Of a DNA stretch of 64,000 nucleotides, positions 59,101 to 64,000 are shown in pieces; the stretch's first letter is position 1, and the number at the start of each line of letters is the position of its first letter. This DNA comes from Oryzias latipes. Lineage: Eukaryota; Chordata; Actinopteri; Beloniformes; Adrianichthyidae. The stretch is taken from assembly GCF_002234675.1 (NCBI RefSeq), contig NC_019866.2, forward strand, positions 14,537,261 through 14,601,260, given 5' to 3'. A program made the translations under genes and the position numbers. Below the pieces are notes generated by a model. That model was not told the DNA's origin, searched no databases, and saw only the letters and a list, made by a program, of their open reading frames with translations.

Positions 59101-62100
59101 AGAGGGGTTTATTTATATAAACCTCTTTTGTAAATTGAATACATTTGTATCAACCATAAACATTAATTTATAGTATTACTTAACCTTTACTTCACCCTAA
59201 TTTGCCAATTTTACTGAAAAACAAAACAAAAAACACAAGAAAATACATTATCTGCCTACAGTTGGGATCTCTTTGTTTTCTGGAATAGATCTAGAGGGAC
59301 AGCCTGCGCTGTGTCTGATCAACAGTGCATTTTTCAGCTTTCCTGTAGTACACAGTGGGGGATGGGACGTTGTTCTAATGGTTGCAGTCAAGGAAATCAA
59401 TAGCCTACAGAGCACACTGAGGAAGTCTGGCACTGTAACCCGATTTGTTCTCACCAGACAGAGCAGCCCAGGCAGAACTAGGACTTTGCTAAAGTTTTGG
59501 GCTTCAGCGAGATCCTGTCAAAAATCTAACGACTAATAGGCAGTAACAAGCACATTTTGGAACTTGAGCATAAAGCAATTTCTCACAAGAATCAGGAAGC
59601 TCAGGCTTAAAAACATCTCAGATTTCAAGGCTGTTGCATCGTATCTCGAAGGCAAAGACAGCAGTTCTTCTCTTTTTTAAAGAAATCACATTATCCATGA
59701 TCACGTCTGCATAGATTTACAAAGCTATCAACTATTGTAGATTCAGAAAATTTTTTGTAAGAATTACTACCATCAGAGTTAACTGCAGATTTCAGTGGCT
59801 TTTTAAGAATGAATACAATCACATTTGATCACATCTCTGTTTTAATTTAAAACCATGTAAACAGCTATATGAAAAAATAGCAACATCAAGGATTTAGAAC
59901 CTTTCCCTTCATCGTTTCAGCGCTGTTGTCACGCTCCCCCCTTTTCCCAGCTTTCACAAATTATAAATAGCTGGAAGTGTGTCTGCATTTTAGTCAAACC
60001 CACTTAGCCCTGATTTGTCAAATGATCTCTGTTCACTCATCACAAGGATACCTTGTGAATTATTCATACTGGGACAAAATGTACACAAAGCCCTCAATTT
60101 TACCTACAAATAGGCCTCCCTGCATGAATAAAAGCTGCTAATTGGGGAAAAGGGGGTCCCTGCACACATGTTGTACATATATTTTGTATCTATAATCCCA
60201 TATCTTTCGGAGCGTTAGAATGGAAAGATCTGTAGAGACAGAAGAGGATAAGGCTGGAAAAGGCAGCTCAAAGAAGATTTAATTTGAAGGGCATCACTGC
60301 AGGGCATGTTACCGGTCCAAAGGCAAAAGATGAAGGCTGGTATTTTGTGAAGCTAAGGTCAGCAGCTCCTAATGCAGAATTCTATCCATCATAGCATTAA
60401 GTCTGGATAGTAATTTTATTCAAAAAAGGCGGTTTTAGTACTTGTTTTGTACGTTTCTTAATTTTGTGTTTTTACCTGCAGATATGCATTACTTCAAATG
60501 AGAACAGTCTCTCCATAAAACATGTGTCGTTTGAGTACTGCACACACATTATAAAGCTCATCTTTCGACAAGGGTCACTGGGTCCATGATATCATTGTAT
60601 GTTCTGCTTTGTGTGGCTTATATTTTCTGCTGCCTGCTTCCAGTTCCAAGGTCTCCGTCTGCAGTCCCAGGATTACAGTATTAAGATTTGCAGACTTGCT
60701 GCATTAGAGGGAAAAAAAGGCGCCATTGTGAAAAGCTTTATGACAAAAAATGAAAAAAGGAGAGTAGAAAATCTTTCTTTATTTTTGCTTCATGATTGAA
60801 TTTCCCCCATTAAAAACAGCCATTTCAGGGCAAAGCTCATAAACAAAAACAAAAAAAACATTTTTCAATTTTATTAGAATATGAGCATATTATATTCTGT
60901 TTTTGCTCCAAAGATTTGAAATATCCTACAAAAAGAATATTTTACAAATTTTGTGCTATAGATTTTAATGCAGAATTGTTATGACAAGTATAGATGAAGT
61001 CTGATTTTTTTTCCTTATTTAAACTGTGAACAAATCCACATAATAAATTGTTTTAACCACATTTTTTATCGTTGCTTTTTTGTATCAGAAATTTATTGAA
61101 TTTGAGGATGCTCTGGAAGCTGAGAAGAAGGACCTGCAGATGCAGGTGGAGTTTCTGGAGCTGCAAGGAAAACAGTTGGAGCTCAAGACAAAAAACTACT
61201 CTGACCAGAGTGAGTAGAAAGATCTCTTCCTTTTTGAATATATACTAACTTTGAAATCATGAATAATTTTGATCCTAAAAAAAATGTGTTTGGCTAACCT
61301 GTTAAAAAAAACTTTTGCCACTAAATAACGAAGTAAATCTTTCCCTATTTTCTGTTTTTTTTTACAGTTACTAGGCTAGAAGAAAGGGAGTCGGACCTGA
61401 AGAAAGAGTACAACGCTCTTCACCAGCGCCACACTGAGGTGAGAAAACTCTCTGAATGCTGTGAGAAGTTCACACACTAACACTTTAACATATAAAGAGA
61501 TTACATATTCAGAAATACTTTTATAATATCTTAATAAACATGGAATAAGTCTAGACTGTTATTTATCTTTTTGTTTATGTTTTTATGATGATTCAATCAA
61601 AAAGGAGCATTGTCTTAAGATACTATCCATAGAAGACACACAAATAAAGTATAATATTAGCTCAGACTAGTATCTCCTTTCACTAGTATAATCCAATTTA
61701 ATCCTTATTTCCAATGACTTAAAGTTTAGTTTATTATGGCTTGCTTGTAGAACTTTTTTTCCAGCATAATGCCCTGTGCTGATCATGTAACAGTGAGAAG
61801 TGACAACAAATAAAAATCTTTAAACTCAATGAGTGAGGATTTGTTTTGACCAAATGGAGTCGGAATAGGACAGTAAAGAAAAAAAAATAGAATATCTGTC
61901 TTTAGAAACCTGCTCTATAAACTCTGGTGTTGTTGTAGTTCCCCGCAATCTGTCCTTAATTGTAAAGAAACCACTGCATGTCAGTTTAAATCATTATACA
62001 GTTGGGCAAAAAAGTTTTTAGTCAGCCACCAACTGTGCAAGTTTTCCCACTTAAAAAGATGAGAGAGGCCTGTCATTTTCATCATAGGAATACTTCAACT

Positions 62101-62714
62101 ATGGGAGACAAAATGAGAAAAAAATTTATTGTCTGATATTTAAATATTTTATCTGTAAATTATGGTGGAAAATAAGTATTTGGTCATCTTCAAACAAGCA
62201 CGATTTCTGGCTCTCACAGAGCTGTAACTTCTTCTGTAAGAGGATCCTCTGTCCTCCAAAGTTCTTGAGCCAAGCACAGAGCCCTGAGCTACACCATGGC
62301 TGAAACCATTAGGACTGCGTGTTTTTGTGCTTTAAATTTGAGGTTTTTTTGTTGTTGTTGTAAAGAATATTTTTCTGATTTGTTTGTCGAGTAATTCTTG
62401 TGGTAAAATGTCTTTATGTTATTCTTAGCCAAAAAAACCTTGGCATGAAAAGGATAACTGTGCACCATTGTACTCCAAATCCTGACCAAAACATCTCCAT
62501 CAGATCTTTTAAACTAGACATTAAATTTGTAACAGTTTTTTAAAAGACACAAAAAATTTTTATAGTTTGAAAACTCTCAGCTCCTATGTTGTCTCATCAG
62601 TTCTCACTCTTTTGCACCACAGATGATTCAGACGTACGTGGAGCACATAGAGCGGTCCAAACTGCAGCAGGCAGGGAGTAACAGCCAGTCGGAAGGAACC
62701 GGCTGTGGACGAAC
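56135..62714 (+). CDS. mapk8ip3: JNK-interacting protein 3 (JIP3), 5' exons only
   Basis: Four exons in phase: 56135-56434, 61089-61209, 61368-61438 and 62623-62714, encoding the first 194 residues. The gene continues past the right edge; the full protein is about 1300 aa. JIP3 is a neuronal scaffold binding kinesin-1, dynein/dynactin and JNK-pathway kinases. It starts [20 protein letters not shown]. The RH1 domain fills exon 1 ([54 protein letters not shown]). Exons 2-4 form the kinesin-binding coiled coil ([52 protein letters not shown]). The first start codon has a twin ATG directly after it. Intron 1 is 4.65 kb and holds two repeats. Confidence 0.95.
56655..56985 (+). repeat. Fish interspersed repeat, LINE-tail or SINE type
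   Basis: It starts with an ATCCATCCATCCATTTATCT motif, then GGGTTGCTGGAGCC..CCCAGG, CAGACTGTTGCAGGGCCACA, TGTTTTTGGACTGTG, GAGAGAACTCAAGCATG, TGGGATTTGAACCTGGGCCT and GAGAGCGCCACACACTG. This order is a widespread teleost repeat ending in an ATCC-rich tail. It lies in mapk8ip3 intron 1. I cannot fix the LINE clade from 330 bp. Confidence 0.7.
58112..58685 (+). repeat. Copy G of the ~570-bp transposon family
   Basis: A near full-length copy from TTAAAGTTCCACTCAGATCA to ACACAATTTTCACCTGAGCG. It contains GGTCTTGTAATTATAATTAT, AAGCCTGCCCCCATTTCCC, AGCTGTACAGTTCTGAGCC and CTCCTGATTCACCCCAATTT. It lies in mapk8ip3 intron 1. Confidence 0.8.
58686..61088. other. Remainder of mapk8ip3 intron 1
   Basis: No exon is supported. 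The stretch 59250-59530 is open in several frames but shows no family. The segment around 59890-60300 is more balanced in composition than its surroundings and could be a conserved non-coding element; this cannot be tested here. Confidence 0.4.
61999..62262 (+). mobile_element. Tc1/mariner 5' fragment
   Basis: It starts CAGTTGGGCAAAAAAGTTTT with TTTAGTCAGCCACCAA, the same end as the two other Tc1 copies. It continues to AAGAGGATCCTCTGTCCTCC and then stops. It has no transposase and no right end. It lies in mapk8ip3 intron 3. Confidence 0.8.
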
Positions 62715-64000
62715 GTGAGTAGCCGTTTTGGTGTCACTGTGATGATCAGAACCCTTCACCACTGTCTCGCTGAAAAAGTTCCATGTTGTTTTTCGGGATG
62801 CATGCAGCTTTCAATGTTCCATCATAACTCATCATGTTGGTGTCATTACCTGTGAGGAACAGCTGGTCTGTGTCACTTGCAAGAAAATAGAGGGACAAGG
62901 AAACATAACAGGCATTATGAGCCCTGAGGAAAATTATTAGAGAAAAAAAAGTCTTGTCTTTGTTTGCATCACTGCGCTAAAGCCCCGCCCACAGGCAAAA
63001 CGACAAGCAGGACATCTGGTGTAGCTTCTGTAAGTGAGAAATAGAATAATCACATCCTGCATTATTCTATGTAAATCCTAAATCACACTTAAACAAGTCA
63101 TTCTGATGCACAAACCTTCCATAATCCAAATTACTTGATTATTACATGTTACCTATTGAGTCCTTAAGGGATTACAATATACACAATTAAAGCAAATATT
63201 AGCAGGAACTCCTGCTCTGAAATCTATTTTATTAAACTAATAAAAAAAGAGCAGTTTCAAGCACAGACCTGAGAAAAATACTCCAAAAATGGGTTTTAAA
63301 CAAAGGACCCAAAGTGTTTATGAGGGCCATGGCGTGTTCTGGTCTGTCTCTCTAATCAATGTCTGTCTTGTCTGTCTTGCACTTCGTGCTGCTGTTTGCA
63401 CAGTCAACGCCACACATGGAGGAAGAGGTAAATCCAGAACGGTTCCACGACTGCCCCCACTTCCTTTTCCCTTTCAGACTGACCTGCTTGGATTTTAAGT
63501 GTGACTAGGATTTTTTGTTATCATTATTAGCTGTGATTTAATGCTTTAAAAATGGCTGTCATCTTTTTGTCCCGTTTCAAGACCTAGGTAACGACAGCAG
63601 CAGGACAGATAGATGTTGGTTCTAGGAAGAAAAAAAAACTGGATTATACACACTTTCTAGGAACACAAGTAAAAAAAAAAAGAAAAGCTGAAAGTGACTT
63701 AGCACATGCAGGAAAACACATTTTGTTTTCTGGCGTTTTTCCACTGGCATTTTGGACAGTAAGCAATAGAAGGCATTACTTTTGTAATTGGATAGAGGTC
63801 AGGAAAAAGCGTTATCATCTGCTGTCCGGACAGGTGTCAATACTGCAGCTGCAATGCTGAGTGCAGGAGGCAGTTGGAATTATGCTGGACACAAGCTGCA
63901 GGAACACTCCCTGCAAAGATTTAAAATAGAGCACAACATAGAAAACATAAATAACTATTCTTTAAAATCCTTAATTTTGAGTTCATAGAAATATTGCAAA
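62715..64000. other. Start of mapk8ip3 intron 4, with no confirmed exon
   Basis: The next certain exon, expected to encode the conserved ERPTSLN region, is not seen before the window ends. A 24-nt candidate micro-exon at 63404-63427 is described separately. Confidence 0.5.
63404..63427 (+). other. mapk8ip3: Candidate micro-exon of mapk8ip3
   Basis: A 24-base segment between a good acceptor (GCTGTTTGCACAG) and GAG|GTAAAT. It would join the preceding exon in phase and add TQRHTWRK. Because 24 is a multiple of three it could be included or skipped freely. It is supported by splice sites and phase only. Confidence 0.25.

Noticed and set aside
1-64000. CRISPR arrays, tRNA or rRNA genes, retrovirus-like elements or bacterial-type systems
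   Set aside because: I looked for regularly spaced repeats, tRNA boxes, long terminal repeats and gag/pol/env-like frames and saw none that could be supported.

Overview
The window is nuclear DNA of a bony fish, very probably a spiny-rayed teleost. It is AT-rich, its genes have many short introns, it holds Tc1/mariner elements and small inverted-repeat transposons typical of fish, and every recognisable protein is a vertebrate orthologue. I cannot name the species. All gene models were spliced by hand from reading frames, splice sites and codon phase; every accepted exon chain is phase-consistent from end to end.

Layout, left to right: an unrecognised left flank (1-3535); mprip (minus strand, 18 coding exons, 3831-14450), a myosin-phosphatase Rho-interacting protein whose PH region is cut to one half and which carries a 964-codon in-phase exon; natd1 (plus, 16049-17854); a repeat-rich gap with a Tc1 relic nested in a small transposon; tmem11 (plus, 21527-23533) with an extra in-frame alternative exon in its intron; dhrs7b (plus, 26955-28867) with an apparent GC-AG intron; an AT-rich gap with a TTAA-flanked MITE; cramp1 (minus, 19 coding exons, 31779-45395) with an intact-ended Tc1 copy in one intron; jpt2 (plus, five exons, 48162-51682), divergent from cramp1; an empty gap; and the 5' part of mapk8ip3/JIP3 (plus, from 56135), which runs off the right edge.

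The genes do not form one pathway. They are housekeeping and signalling genes: an actomyosin regulator, an acetyltransferase-like protein, a mitochondrial cristae protein, a peroxisomal/ER lipid reductase, a histone-gene chromatin factor, a microtubule/NAADP-linked protein and a kinesin/JNK scaffold. The block joins genes that in human lie in two places, by memory 17p11.2 (MPRIP, NATD1, TMEM11, DHRS7B) and 16p13.3 (CRAMP1, JPT2, MAPK8IP3).

The most numerous unexplained structure is one roughly 570-bp non-autonomous DNA transposon family present in seven copies. I found no CRISPR array, no tRNA or rRNA gene, no retrovirus-like element and no bacterial-style system. The most interesting points are the half-PH mprip, the in-frame alternative exon of tmem11, a possible targeting extension on natd1, and the intact-ended Tc1 copy 28 bp from a cramp1 splice donor.
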